Positions 1-8,125 of a DNA stretch of 64,000 nt are shown piece after piece (position 1 is the stretch's first letter; each line of letters starts with the position of its first letter). Origin of the DNA: CAYTTR01 sp964440805 (GTDB taxonomy: Bacteria; Acidobacteriota; Aminicenantia; Aminicenantales; Aminicenantaceae); assembly GCA_964440805.1 (NCBI GenBank), contig CAYTTR010000010.1, forward strand, positions 13,072-77,071, read 5' to 3'. The position numbers and the translations under genes are program-made. Under the pieces are notes generated by a model. That model searched no databases. It was not told the origin of the DNA and saw nothing but the letters and a program-made list of their open reading frames with translations.

Positions 1-158
1 CGGCCGCCGGCGTGAACCTGGGCCTTGAGAACAACAGTGGATCCTATTTCATGAGCTATTTGGTAAGCTTTCTCAGGAGTTTCGGCCACATCTCCACGGG
101 GAATTTGGACACCAAACCGGCTGAGAATACTTTTTGCTTGGTATTCATGGATTTTCAT
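1..158 (-). CDS. sucC: Succinyl-CoA synthetase (ADP-forming) beta subunit, N-terminal fragment
   Basis: The first 52 codons of sucC run off the left edge of the window. The translation opens MKIHEYQAKSIL and ends KAQVHAGGR, which are the signature N-terminal strand and the KxQVxAGGRGK lead-in of the ATP-grasp domain of the SCS beta subunit. The enzyme interconverts succinyl-CoA and succinate with substrate-level phosphorylation. An AAAGGA Shine-Dalgarno lies about 8 nt before the ATG at 158. It is the last visible gene of the minus-strand series icd-mdh-fumarase beta-sucC. A plus-strand open frame over the same bases is a shadow. The alpha subunit sucD would be expected further left, outside the window. 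Confidence 0.9.
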   Translation of the reverse strand, partial: MKIHEYQAKSILSRFGVQIPRGDVAETPEKAYQIAHEIGSTVVLKAQVHAGG

Positions 159-338
159 GGTTTTATCCTTTCATCAATTGTTTTCAAACTATTTTCCTTT
201 GGCAGTCAAGCCGTCAATAACAAATAAAAATAAGATTGCCCCAGTAACATCTACATCCAAAATATTCAATTTCCCTAAAAACTATGGATAAATTATTTCT
301 CCTTTTTCCCGGCTAACATAGACCGAAAATCCAGAGAA

Positions 339-899
339 TTAGTCTGTCTTTTTGCTGTACTTCTTTTTACCTTCTTCGTAAAGATCTCCACCGTACATGT
401 CGTTGATAACGATGCAGGGAAAATCCTTTACTTTCACCCTTCGTATAGCCTCAGGTCCAAGCTCGGGATAAGCAATGACTTCGGAGTCAATAATACTCTT
501 TGAAATCAATGCTCCAGCTCCTCCAACTGCGGCACAGTAAATTCCTTTGTATTTCTTTAGAGCTTGTTTGACTTCTTCGTTTCTGGAACCTTTTCCAATT
601 GTCCCTTTTAAACCCAAGGCATATAGAGTGGGCGCATAGGAATCCATCCGGTAACTGGTTGTAGGGCCGGCAGAACCAATTGGTTTTCCAGGTCTGGCGG
701 GAGTGGGGCCAACATAGTAAATGAATTGACCTTTAACCTCAACCGGAAGTTGCTTTCCTTCTTTGATCAGTTCGATCAATTTTTTATGGGCCGAATCTCT
801 GCCTGTTAAAAGGAAACCTGAAATGTAAAGCCTGTCGCCGGCTCTGAGTTTTTCAATTAATTCGTCGGAAACGGGTGTTTCTATATGGTATTCAGCCAT
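339..899 (-). CDS. Class I fumarate hydratase, beta (C-terminal) subunit
   Basis: This 186-residue protein matches the swivelling beta domain of Fe-S class I fumarases and L-tartrate dehydratases. It carries TGRDSAH (about residues 32-38), GPTTSYRMDSYAP (78-90) and the GKGSRN loop (102-107). With an alpha subunit carrying the [4Fe-4S] cluster it hydrates fumarate to malate. It starts 3 nt after the mdh stop, so the two are co-transcribed and presumably consecutive in the TCA cycle. The alpha subunit, usually adjacent, is neither directly upstream nor in the 180 nt before sucC. It must lie elsewhere or beyond the left edge. A tartrate dehydratase role is possible but less likely beside mdh. 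Confidence 0.88.
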   Translation of the reverse strand: MAEYHIETPVSDELIEKLRAGDRLYISGFLLTGRDSAHKKLIELIKEGKQLPVEVKGQFIYYVGPTPARPGKPIGSAGPTTSYRMDSYAPTLYALGLKGTIGKGSRNEEVKQALKKYKGIYCAAVGGAGALISKSIIDSEVIAYPELGPEAIRRVKVKDFPCIVINDMYGGDLYEEGKKKYSKKTD

Positions 900-902
900 G
901 GT

Positions 903-1829
903 TCAGAGTGAAAGAATTTTAATTACTGAACGGACGGCCTCTTCTGAGTTGCGGATCATTTCTTCTTCTTCTTGGATCAACTCAATTTCAATAATTTCTT
1001 CAACTCCATTTGCTCCGAGTTTTATGGGTACACCAAAATACAGGTCAGTAATTCCGTACTCACCTTCAAGATAAGCAGCACAAGGGAGGATTTTCTTTTT
1101 GTCTCTGATAATCGATTCCACCATCTCGGTTACAGCCAAAGAAGGAGCATAGTAGGCGCTTCCCGTTTTTAAGTACTTTACAATTTCTCCACCGCCCTTG
1201 CGGGTTCTTTCCACAATAGCATCGATTTTATCTTGGGGAAGGAAGTGAGTGAGGGGAATTCCGGAAATGGAAGTATACCTGGCAATTGGGACCATGGTAT
1301 CGCCATGCCCTCCCAGAACCAGAGCCTGAATATTCTCAACGGAAACATCAAGTTCCATGGAAATAAAGGTCCGGTAACGGGTTGTGTCGAGAATTCCTGC
1401 CATCCCCACTACTCTGTTTTTGGGAAAGCCGCTGACTTTGTAGGCAGTGTAAGCCATGGCATCAAGAGGATTAGAGACAACAATAATAATGGCCTCAGGA
1501 GAATATTTGATTACCTGCTCGGTAACGGGCTTGACAATTTTGAAGTTGGCGTCAACCAGGTCATCTCTGCTCATTCCCGGAGTCCGGGGTTTACCGGCGG
1601 TGATAACTACAATGTCAGAATCCTTGGTGTCCTCATAGGAATTAGTCCCGGTTACACGACAGTCGTATTTTCCGACTGGACCGCCTTGAGACATGTCCAG
1701 TCCTTTGCCTATGGGCATATCTTCAATGATGTCAAGCAAAACAACATCAGCCAATTCGTTTTCTGCAATTTTAAAGGCAGTAACTTCTCCCACATGTCCG
1801 GCTCCAATAACACTTACTTTTTTTCTCAT
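903..1829 (-). CDS. mdh: Malate dehydrogenase (LDH-like type)
   Basis: A 308-residue NAD-dependent malate dehydrogenase that oxidises malate to oxaloacetate. The Rossmann motif GAGHVG is at residues 9-14. The malate-specific Arg is R82 in GKPRTPGMSRDDL, where lactate dehydrogenases have Gln. R88 and R151 are the other substrate arginines and H175 in GGHGDTM is the catalytic His. The length is normal for the tetrameric LDH-like class. An AAGGAGG site precedes the ATG. It lies 113 nt downstream of icd and 3 nt upstream of the fumarase beta gene, so it belongs to the TCA operon. Confidence 0.95.
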   Translation of the reverse strand: MRKKVSVIGAGHVGEVTAFKIAENELADVVLLDIIEDMPIGKGLDMSQGGPVGKYDCRVTGTNSYEDTKDSDIVVITAGKPRTPGMSRDDLVDANFKIVKPVTEQVIKYSPEAIIIVVSNPLDAMAYTAYKVSGFPKNRVVGMAGILDTTRYRTFISMELDVSVENIQALVLGGHGDTMVPIARYTSISGIPLTHFLPQDKIDAIVERTRKGGGEIVKYLKTGSAYYAPSLAVTEMVESIIRDKKKILPCAAYLEGEYGITDLYFGVPIKLGANGVEEIIEIELIQEEEEMIRNSEEAVRSVIKILSL

Positions 1830-1942
1830 GATTAACCTCCTTGTTAATTATAAAATTTTCCTTTTTATCCAAATAGACCGGAAAAGACCTTTCATCTCAT
1901 ATAAGGCTTTTTCGGTTTTATCCACACTTGATATAGCTGGGA

Positions 1943-3145
1943 TCATGTCTGTCCTGTATAAGATTTCCACCTTTCTTCCAAGGAGTTATCCTGAATGGTT
2001 TGCATGAGATATTCTGTGTATTCTTCTCCTGTGGCTCCGGTATCGCGACCAGTGATTTGAAGTTTCTTTTCGTAGTTTCCACATACATCCAAGGCCATTT
2101 CCAGTTTTTTGGCCCTCTCCGGATAACCAATGTGATTAATAAGCATGGCTGCTGCCCGGATCATGCTGCAAGGATCAGCATACTTTGCCCGGCCTTCTTT
2201 GACCATACGGGGAGCAGATCCGTGAATAGCTTCAAACATGGAATAGCGTTTGCCGATGTTGGCGCTTCCTGCTGTTCCCACTCCGCCTTGAAATTCAGCT
2301 GCTTCATCTGTCAATATATCTCCGTACAGATTGGGTAGAACAAGCACATCGAATTGAGTTCTACGCTTAGAGTCAACCAGCTTGGCTGTCATAATATCAA
2401 TATACCAATCATCCACCTCAATTTCCGGGTACTCTTTGGCAATGTTGTAGCCGATCTCCAAGAATTTACCGTCAGTGGTTTTTATCACATTGGCTTTAGT
2501 GACAATGGTCACTCTTTTTCTTTTATTCTTGCGGGCATAATCAAAGGCAAGCCGGATTATTCTTTCGGCACCTTGAGAAGTAATCACTTTAAAGTCCATG
2601 GCTAAGTCAGAGGTGACGTTTATTCCTTGACTACCCATGATATAGGCACCTTCGGTATTTTCCCGGAAGAAAAACCAGTCGATTCCTTCTCTGGGAACAC
2701 GAACTGGGCGGACATTGGCGAAAAGATCTAAATAGCGCCTCATGGAAACATTACAGCTTTCAATATTAGGCCAGGGGTCTCCTCTTCTGGGAGTAGTGGT
2801 TGGGCCCTTCAAGGTGACATGACATTTCTTGATTTCTGCCAGTACATCGTCAGGAATGGATTTGTTCTGAGCAGCCCGGTTTTCAATGGTTAATCCTTCT
2901 ATGTCCCTGATTTCCACTTTGCCGGACTGAGTTTCTTCTTGAAGAAGAAACTCGAGGATACGGCGGGCATGGGTGGCGATATAAGGACCGATGCCGTCTC
3001 CTCCGATGATCCCGATAGTGATAGGTTTGACCTTGGCATAATCAACCCAGTCTACGGGCTTCTTCAGCTCTTCAACTCTTTTGAGTTGTTCCGCAACAAT
3101 CTGGCCGAAATAATCTTTGGCTTTGTCGATGGCCTTGTAATCCAT
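1943..3145 (-). CDS. icd: Isocitrate dehydrogenase, isocitrate/isopropylmalate dehydrogenase family
   Basis: A 400-residue beta-decarboxylating dehydrogenase. It shows GIIGGDGIGP (45-54), an SNxxxR-like substrate loop (residues 130-150), TKANVIKTTDG (216-225), the metal-binding NLYGDILTDE (272-281) and FEAIHGSAPR (304-313) before the nucleotide site. This combination and the TCA neighbours point to isocitrate dehydrogenase (isocitrate to 2-oxoglutarate). Isopropylmalate or homoisocitrate dehydrogenases are normally shorter. Coenzyme preference cannot be read with certainty. The start has a strong AGGAGGG site about 10 nt upstream and a candidate promoter at 3190-3218. It is the first gene of the minus-strand TCA operon and is divergent from acnB. 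Confidence 0.88.
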   Translation of the reverse strand: MDYKAIDKAKDYFGQIVAEQLKRVEELKKPVDWVDYAKVKPITIGIIGGDGIGPYIATHARRILEFLLQEETQSGKVEIRDIEGLTIENRAAQNKSIPDDVLAEIKKCHVTLKGPTTTPRRGDPWPNIESCNVSMRRYLDLFANVRPVRVPREGIDWFFFRENTEGAYIMGSQGINVTSDLAMDFKVITSQGAERIIRLAFDYARKNKRKRVTIVTKANVIKTTDGKFLEIGYNIAKEYPEIEVDDWYIDIMTAKLVDSKRRTQFDVLVLPNLYGDILTDEAAEFQGGVGTAGSANIGKRYSMFEAIHGSAPRMVKEGRAKYADPCSMIRAAAMLINHIGYPERAKKLEMALDVCGNYEKKLQITGRDTGATGEEYTEYLMQTIQDNSLEERWKSYTGQT

Positions 3146-3189
3146 ATTTTTTATTCCCTCCTAAATATGATTTTTATTTAAGGATACTC

Positions 3190-3218
3190 ATCTTATAATT
3201 TTTTGCTTTTAAAATCAA
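3190..3218 (-). promoter_or_regulatory. Candidate sigma70-type promoter for icd operon
   Basis: Read on the minus strand, TTGATT is separated by exactly 17 nt from TAAGAT. The start site would lie about 40 nt upstream of the icd ATG. The -10 box is only fair, and the overlapping TATAAG is an alternative. Confidence 0.42.
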
Positions 3219-3240
3219 TATAATAAAGCAATAGAAGTTT

Positions 3241-3276
3241 ATTCGGTTTTTTTGGTTTCTTTAGTTTCTTTGGTTA
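3241..3276. repeat. Degenerate 9-bp tandem repeat, locus 1
   Basis: About four pyrimidine-rich 9-mers of the form TTTGGTTTC / TTTAGTTTC stand in the icd-acnB divergent spacer. This is the most decayed of the intergenic 9-mer arrays described in the findings. Confidence 0.5.
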
Positions 3277-3282
3277 GCCTGG

Positions 3283-3357
3283 ACTATTCATGAAAAAGAC
3301 CGATACTTTTTATATCACAAATACTATCTATGACTTAAGAGGTTTTATTACGGCGCA
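3283..3357 (+). repeat. 76-bp dispersed element, copy A
   Basis: An A+T-rich element running from ACTATTCAT to CGGCGCAGG. It matches the reverse complement of 30032-30110 along its whole length with about nine mismatches, all of them transitions, and no gap. It sits in the icd-acnB spacer just upstream of the acnB promoter. It contains no open frame. Function unknown. Confidence 0.75.
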
Positions 3358-3379
3358 GGTATGGAAAAGCACCAAAATT

Positions 3380-3408
3380 TTGACAAATGAAAGGAAAAAT
3401 TTTATACA
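3380..3408 (+). promoter_or_regulatory. Sigma70-type promoter for acnB
   Basis: A perfect TTGACA box (3380-3385) is followed after 17 nt by TATACA (3403-3408). It would give a leader of about 50 nt before the acnB start at 3465. Confidence 0.68.
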
Positions 3409-3464
3409 AGTTATTAACAATAGCATGTTATGAGCAATAATTAGCAAAAATAATGGAGATGAAA

Positions 3465-6005
3465 ATGCTGGAATTATACGAGAAACAGGTAAAAGAAAGG
3501 AAAGAAAAAGGCATTCCTCCTCTTCCTCTGAATCCTGAGCTTACTCGGGAAATTTGTCGCCTTTTGGAGCAACCTCCACAAGAAAAAGAAGAATATTTGT
3601 TGAATTTATTGAAATACCGGGTTTCTCCAGGAGTTGATCCGGCTGCCAAAGTCAAGGCTGAATGGCTGGCTGCTATTGCCAAGGGAGAAAAAAAGTCTTT
3701 AGTGGTTTCGGCCAAAGAGGCTGTTTTTCTCCTGGGGACAATGCTGGGTGGTTATAATGTTGAGCCACTCATAGATTTGCTGAAAGATCCAATTTTACTG
3801 GAAGAAGCAGCTAATGCCTTAAAAAAAATTATTCTTGTCTACGGAGCTTATCAGCAAATAAAGGAAATAGCTGAAAAAAATTCCCAGGCCAAAAAGGTCA
3901 TCCAATCATGGGCAGATGGGGAGTGGTTTCACTCGAAGCCTCCTTTACCTGATAGATTGGAGGGCAAGGTTTTCAAAGTGGATGGTGAAATCAATACTGA
4001 TGACCTATCTCCTGCCAGACATGCTTGGAGTCGTCCGGATATACCGCTTCATGCCTTGTCTATGGGTGAAACCCGTTTTCAGGGAGGGATTGAGACCATT
4101 CATGAGTTTAGAAAAGATGGCTTTAAAGTGTTTTTTGTAGGAGATGTAGTGGGGACTGGTTCGTCCCGGAAATCAGCTACCAATTCCCTCATGTGGCATA
4201 TTGGAGAAGATATCCCTTTTGTTCCCAATAAACGTAGAGGGGGCGTGGTTATAGGTGGTTTAATTGCTCCTATTTTTTTCAACACAGTTGAGGATTCAGG
4301 GGGATTGCCCATTGTTTGTGATGTTACCAAGATTAAAACAGGTGACCTCATTACAATTGATTTTAAAAGCGGAAAAATTTTAAAAGAAGATGGTCAGGAG
4401 TTGAGCCGGTTCAAATTGAAACCACCTACTCTTAATGATGAATTCCGGGCAGGGGGACGTTTGAATCTTATTATAGGAAGAACTCTAGCAGAAAAGGCCA
4501 GGCAAGACCTAAAAATGACAAAACCCGAGTTTTTCACTAAAGTCAAATGGCCGGAGCAAAAGAAAGATCAAGGCTTCACGCTGGCCCAGAAAATTGTAGG
4601 CCAAGCCTGCGGAGTGAAAGGAGTTCTCCCGGGGATTTCCTGTGAACCAAAAATGACTACCGTAGGTTCACAGGACACAACCGGCCCTATGACTGCAGAT
4701 GAGCTTAAAGAGCTGGCCTGTCTTGAATTTCAATCAGGCCTTTTCATGCAGTCATTTTGCCATACAGCAGCTTATCCAAAATTAGCTGATGTGAAAATGC
4801 ATAAGTCACTGTCTCAATTCATAATTGAACGAAAAGGAGTGTCTCTTAAGCCGGGAGATGGAGTGATTCATTCCTGGTTAAACCGTCTTCTGATTCCGGA
4901 TACCATGGGCACAGCCGGTGATTCACACACTCGGTTCCCTATAGGATTGAGCTTTCCCGCTGGTTCCGGCTTGGTGGCTTTTGCTGGAGCTTTGGGATTC
5001 ATGCCTCTTGACATGCCTGAGTCGGTTCTGGTCCGATTTAAAGGAAAATTAAAAACCGGTTTAACTTTGAGGGATGTGGTAAACGCTATTCCATATTTTG
5101 CCATTAAAGAGGGATTACTGACAGTGACTAAAGAAGGAAAAAAAAATATTTTCAACGGCCGTCTTATCGAAATGGAAGGATTACCCAACCTGACGGTTGA
5201 ACAGGCTTTTGAGCTGACCGATGCCACGGCTGAGCGCTCAGCCGCAGGAGGAACCATTGATTTATCCTTGGAAAGCGTTGAAAGTTATTTAAAAAGCAAT
5301 ATTGCTTTAATGGAAAAAATGATTAATGACGGCTACCGGGACTCCGATACACTTAAAAGACGCATTGAAGAATGCCAGAAATGGCTGAATAATCCTTCTC
5401 TTTTACAACGGGATGAGAAGGCGGAATATGAAGCAATTATTGAGATTAACCTCGATGAAATCAAGGAACCGATTGTTGCTTGTCCAAATGATCCCGATGA
5501 TGTTAAACTTCTCTCTCAGGTATCCGGAGATAAGATAGAGGAAGTATTCATTGGTTCCTGTATGACCAACATCGGTCATTTCAGGGCAGCCGGCAAGATA
5601 TTCCAAGATGAAGGTTATTTAAATACCCGCATCTGGTTGACTCCGCCAACAAAAATGGATCGGGCTCAGTTAATAAGGGAAGGATACTATTCGATTTACT
5701 CCGAAGTTGGAGCCAGGATAGAAATTCCGGGTTGTTCCTTATGTATGGGCAACCAGGCAAGAGTCAGACCCGGAGCCACCATAATTTCTACCTCAACCAG
5801 AAATTTCGACAACCGGATGGGGGACGGAGCCAGAGTTTACCTGGGTTCAGCGGAGCTGGCTTCTGTCTCAGCTCTTGAAGGAAATCTGCCAACACCGGAA
5901 AAATATTTTGAAGTGATGGAAAAGAAGGTTCTGTCCCACAAGAATGAAATTTACCGCTATCTCCAGTTTGACAGAATGGCTGAAACTTCTCTGGATTATT
6001 TCTAA
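3465..6005 (+). CDS. acnB: Aconitate hydratase B (bifunctional aconitase 2 / 2-methylisocitrate dehydratase type)
   Basis: An 846-residue AcnB-type aconitase that interconverts citrate and isocitrate through a [4Fe-4S] cluster. The order is the AcnB one: HEAT-like N-terminal region, swivel domain (about 160-380), then the catalytic domains. Cluster ligands are the Cys of GSCMTN (about residue 699) and the two of GCSLCMG (about 756 and 759). GDSHTRFP marks the substrate-binding part. Three in-frame ATGs occur at 3453, 3459 and 3465. The third gives MLELYEKQV, collinear with the family N-terminus, and leaves GGAG at good spacing, so it is preferred. It is divergent from the TCA operon, with its own promoter. 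Confidence 0.95.
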   Translation: MLELYEKQVKERKEKGIPPLPLNPELTREICRLLEQPPQEKEEYLLNLLKYRVSPGVDPAAKVKAEWLAAIAKGEKKSLVVSAKEAVFLLGTMLGGYNVEPLIDLLKDPILLEEAANALKKIILVYGAYQQIKEIAEKNSQAKKVIQSWADGEWFHSKPPLPDRLEGKVFKVDGEINTDDLSPARHAWSRPDIPLHALSMGETRFQGGIETIHEFRKDGFKVFFVGDVVGTGSSRKSATNSLMWHIGEDIPFVPNKRRGGVVIGGLIAPIFFNTVEDSGGLPIVCDVTKIKTGDLITIDFKSGKILKEDGQELSRFKLKPPTLNDEFRAGGRLNLIIGRTLAEKARQDLKMTKPEFFTKVKWPEQKKDQGFTLAQKIVGQACGVKGVLPGISCEPKMTTVGSQDTTGPMTADELKELACLEFQSGLFMQSFCHTAAYPKLADVKMHKSLSQFIIERKGVSLKPGDGVIHSWLNRLLIPDTMGTAGDSHTRFPIGLSFPAGSGLVAFAGALGFMPLDMPESVLVRFKGKLKTGLTLRDVVNAIPYFAIKEGLLTVTKEGKKNIFNGRLIEMEGLPNLTVEQAFELTDATAERSAAGGTIDLSLESVESYLKSNIALMEKMINDGYRDSDTLKRRIEECQKWLNNPSLLQRDEKAEYEAIIEINLDEIKEPIVACPNDPDDVKLLSQVSGDKIEEVFIGSCMTNIGHFRAAGKIFQDEGYLNTRIWLTPPTKMDRAQLIREGYYSIYSEVGARIEIPGCSLCMGNQARVRPGATIISTSTRNFDNRMGDGARVYLGSAELASVSALEGNLPTPEKYFEVMEKKVLSHKNEIYRYLQFDRMAETSLDYF

Positions 6006-6085
6006 AGAAAAATTATTTCCACCAAGATAATCTTGCTTATAATCATCGATTTTGGTAGCCTTAAAGAAGCTGTAAGGAGGTCATT

Positions 6086-6349
6086 ATGGAGGAAAAAATA
6101 GGTCAAATAACCCATTATTTTTCCAAGATTGGAGTCGGCGTTCTTCAAATCACTAATGGAGAAATTAAAGTAGGAGACACTATCCATATCAAAGGTCATA
6201 CCACTGAGCTCTATCAGAAAGTTCAATCCATGCAGGTCGAGCATAATCCGGTAGAGTTAGCCCGAGCAGGAGATGAAGTAGGGTTAAAAGTTGAGGGGCC
6301 GGTTAGAGAAAATGATACAGTTTATAAAATTACCGGGGAAGAAGAATAA
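6086..6349 (+). CDS. Small translation-elongation-factor-like (EF-Tu domain 2) protein
   Basis: An 87-residue protein consisting only of a beta-barrel like domain 2 of EF-Tu/IF-2. The features are GVGVLQITNGEIKVGDTI, a stretch resembling KVQSMQVEH, and AGDEVGLKVEGPV. There is no GTPase domain. Such stand-alone proteins are known as 'translation elongation factor-like', and their role is not established. A canonical AAGGAGG lies 8 nt before the ATG. It sits between acnB (80 nt upstream) and the acyl-CoA mutase (40 nt downstream), which suggests co-transcription with the mutase. Confidence 0.8.
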   Translation: MEEKIGQITHYFSKIGVGVLQITNGEIKVGDTIHIKGHTTELYQKVQSMQVEHNPVELARAGDEVGLKVEGPVRENDTVYKITGEEE

Positions 6350-6389
6350 ATAAAAAACTCTCATTTAATAAATCAGGAAGGGATTAGTC

Positions 6390-8069
6390 TTGAGTGGAAA
6401 AAAGAAAACTATAAGTAAATTGGAAAAGGAATTAAACGACTGGAAAAATAGTCTTTATAAGAAAAAAATATCTCAAGTTCAGGGTGAAAAAAAAGTTTTT
6501 ACCACTGTCTCAGGAAAGGATATAAAAGAGCTCTACACTCCTCTTGATATTCAAAACTTGGATTACCTGCAAGACTTGGGTTTTCCGGGTGAATTTCCTT
6601 TTACCCGGGGAATACATCCTACCATGTACAGGGGCCGGCTCTGGACCATGCGCCAGTTTTCCGGATTTGGTACTGCCGAAGATACCAACAAACGCTACAA
6701 ATATCTTCTTTCCCACGGACAGACAGGATTAAGTGTAGCTTTTCATCTGCCTACATTAATGGGAATAGATTCAGATCATCCGCTGGCCAAAGGTGAGATT
6801 GGCACGTGTGGAGTAGCAGTTGATTCCTTAGCCGATATGGAAATTCTTTTTGACGGCATTCCTTTGGATAAAGTATCAACATCAATGACCATAAATCCAC
6901 CAGCCGCTCTCCTTTGGGCCATGTATATTGCTGTTGGAGAAAAACAGGGAGTTCCTCCGGAAAAGCTTTCCGGTACTATTCAGAATGATATTCTCAAAGA
7001 ATATATTGCCCAGAAAACATTCGTTTTTCCTCCTAAACCATCAATGAAGCTAATAGTTGACACTTTCGAATATGGAGCCAAGAAAGTGCCGCGCTGGAAC
7101 ACCGTTTCCATATCTGGTTATCATATCAGGGAAGCCGGCTCTACTGCCGCCCAAGAACTGGCTTTTACCCTTCGTGATGGAATTGAATATGTGGAGTGGG
7201 CCAGAGCCAGGGGGCTTAAAGTCGATGATTTCGCTCCCCGCCTTTCTTTCTTTTTTAATGCTCATAATGATCTTTTTGAAGAAGTCGCTAAGTACAGAGC
7301 AGCCCGCAGTCTCTGGGCGGAAATAATGAGGAATAGATTTCAGGCCAAGAATCCTCGTTCCTGGTGGCTGAGATTTCATACTCAAACATCCGGCGTTTCT
7401 CTTATGGCCCAGCAGCCATACAATAATGTAATCAGAGTAGCTATCCAGGCGTTGGCTGCGGTTTTAGGAGGAACTCAATCTCTTCATACTAATTCCTTAG
7501 ATGAAACCTATGCCTTGCCCTCTGAGCAGGCAGTGACTATAGCCCTTAGAACCCAACAAGTTATTGCCCATGAAAGCGGTGTAGCCAACACAATTGATCC
7601 CTTAGCCGGTTCCTATTTTGTGGAAAAACTTACAGAAGAAATGAAAGCAGAGGCAGAAGATTATATCAGGAAAATTGATGATATGGGAGGAATGGTCAAA
7701 GCCATTGAAATGGGATTTCCCCAGCAGGAAATCATGAACAGTGCCTATGACTATCAGAAGGCTGTGGATAAAAAAGAAAAAATTATTGTGGGAGTCAATG
7801 CTTTCCAGATGAAGCATAAACCTATTCCTCTTTTAGAAATTGATGATTCAGTGGCTGAGCAGCAGCTTGAAAGATTGAAAAATGTCAGAAAGACCAGAAA
7901 TTCTTCGAAAGTAAAGGAAACACTTAAGAATTTAAAGAAAGCTGCCCAGGATGATCTCAATTTGATGCCTTATATTATTCAGAGTGTTAAAAGTTATGCT
8001 ACCCTGGGCGAAATTATGGATGCCTTAAAAGAAGTATATGGAGAATATCGTGAACCAGCCACTTATTGA
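6390..8069 (+). CDS. B12-dependent acyl-CoA mutase large subunit, isobutyryl-CoA mutase-like
   Basis: A 559-residue TIM-barrel subunit of the methylmalonyl-CoA mutase family, lacking the B12 domain, which is encoded next door. Conserved blocks include PTMYRGRLWTMRQFSGFG (77-94), GTIQNDILKEY (195-205), SISGYHIREAG and HTQTSGVSL. Two residues that define specificity differ from true methylmalonyl-CoA mutase. The Tyr of RQYAGF is F90, and the Arg of the VRNTY segment is Q208. This Phe/Gln pair is the one known for isobutyryl-CoA mutases. The subunit sizes (559 + 133) also resemble IcmA/IcmB. The likely reaction is isobutyryl-CoA to n-butyryl-CoA, although automatic annotation would say methylmalonyl-CoA mutase. 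The TTG start has AGGAAGGG about 8 nt upstream. Confidence 0.85.
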   Translation: MSGKKKTISKLEKELNDWKNSLYKKKISQVQGEKKVFTTVSGKDIKELYTPLDIQNLDYLQDLGFPGEFPFTRGIHPTMYRGRLWTMRQFSGFGTAEDTNKRYKYLLSHGQTGLSVAFHLPTLMGIDSDHPLAKGEIGTCGVAVDSLADMEILFDGIPLDKVSTSMTINPPAALLWAMYIAVGEKQGVPPEKLSGTIQNDILKEYIAQKTFVFPPKPSMKLIVDTFEYGAKKVPRWNTVSISGYHIREAGSTAAQELAFTLRDGIEYVEWARARGLKVDDFAPRLSFFFNAHNDLFEEVAKYRAARSLWAEIMRNRFQAKNPRSWWLRFHTQTSGVSLMAQQPYNNVIRVAIQALAAVLGGTQSLHTNSLDETYALPSEQAVTIALRTQQVIAHESGVANTIDPLAGSYFVEKLTEEMKAEAEDYIRKIDDMGGMVKAIEMGFPQQEIMNSAYDYQKAVDKKEKIIVGVNAFQMKHKPIPLLEIDDSVAEQQLERLKNVRKTRNSSKVKETLKNLKKAAQDDLNLMPYIIQSVKSYATLGEIMDALKEVYGEYREPATY

Positions 8070-8125
8070 CAAAAGAAAAAACTTTTCAATTGGAACTGAA
8101 GAAGATAAGGAAGAAGGAGGCCACT

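Noticed and set aside
12..227. 71-codon plus-strand open frame at the left edge
   Set aside because: It lies opposite the recognisable start of sucC, lacks a ribosome site and resembles no protein.
1233..1835. 200-codon plus-strand open frame opposite mdh
   Set aside because: It is antisense to a gene with intact catalytic motifs; its translation is low-complexity and unlike any family. Such frames arise from codon bias.
6390..8069. Plain methylmalonyl-CoA mutase call
   Set aside because: The two carboxylate-binding residues (Tyr and Arg) are replaced by Phe90 and Gln208; kept only as the family name.
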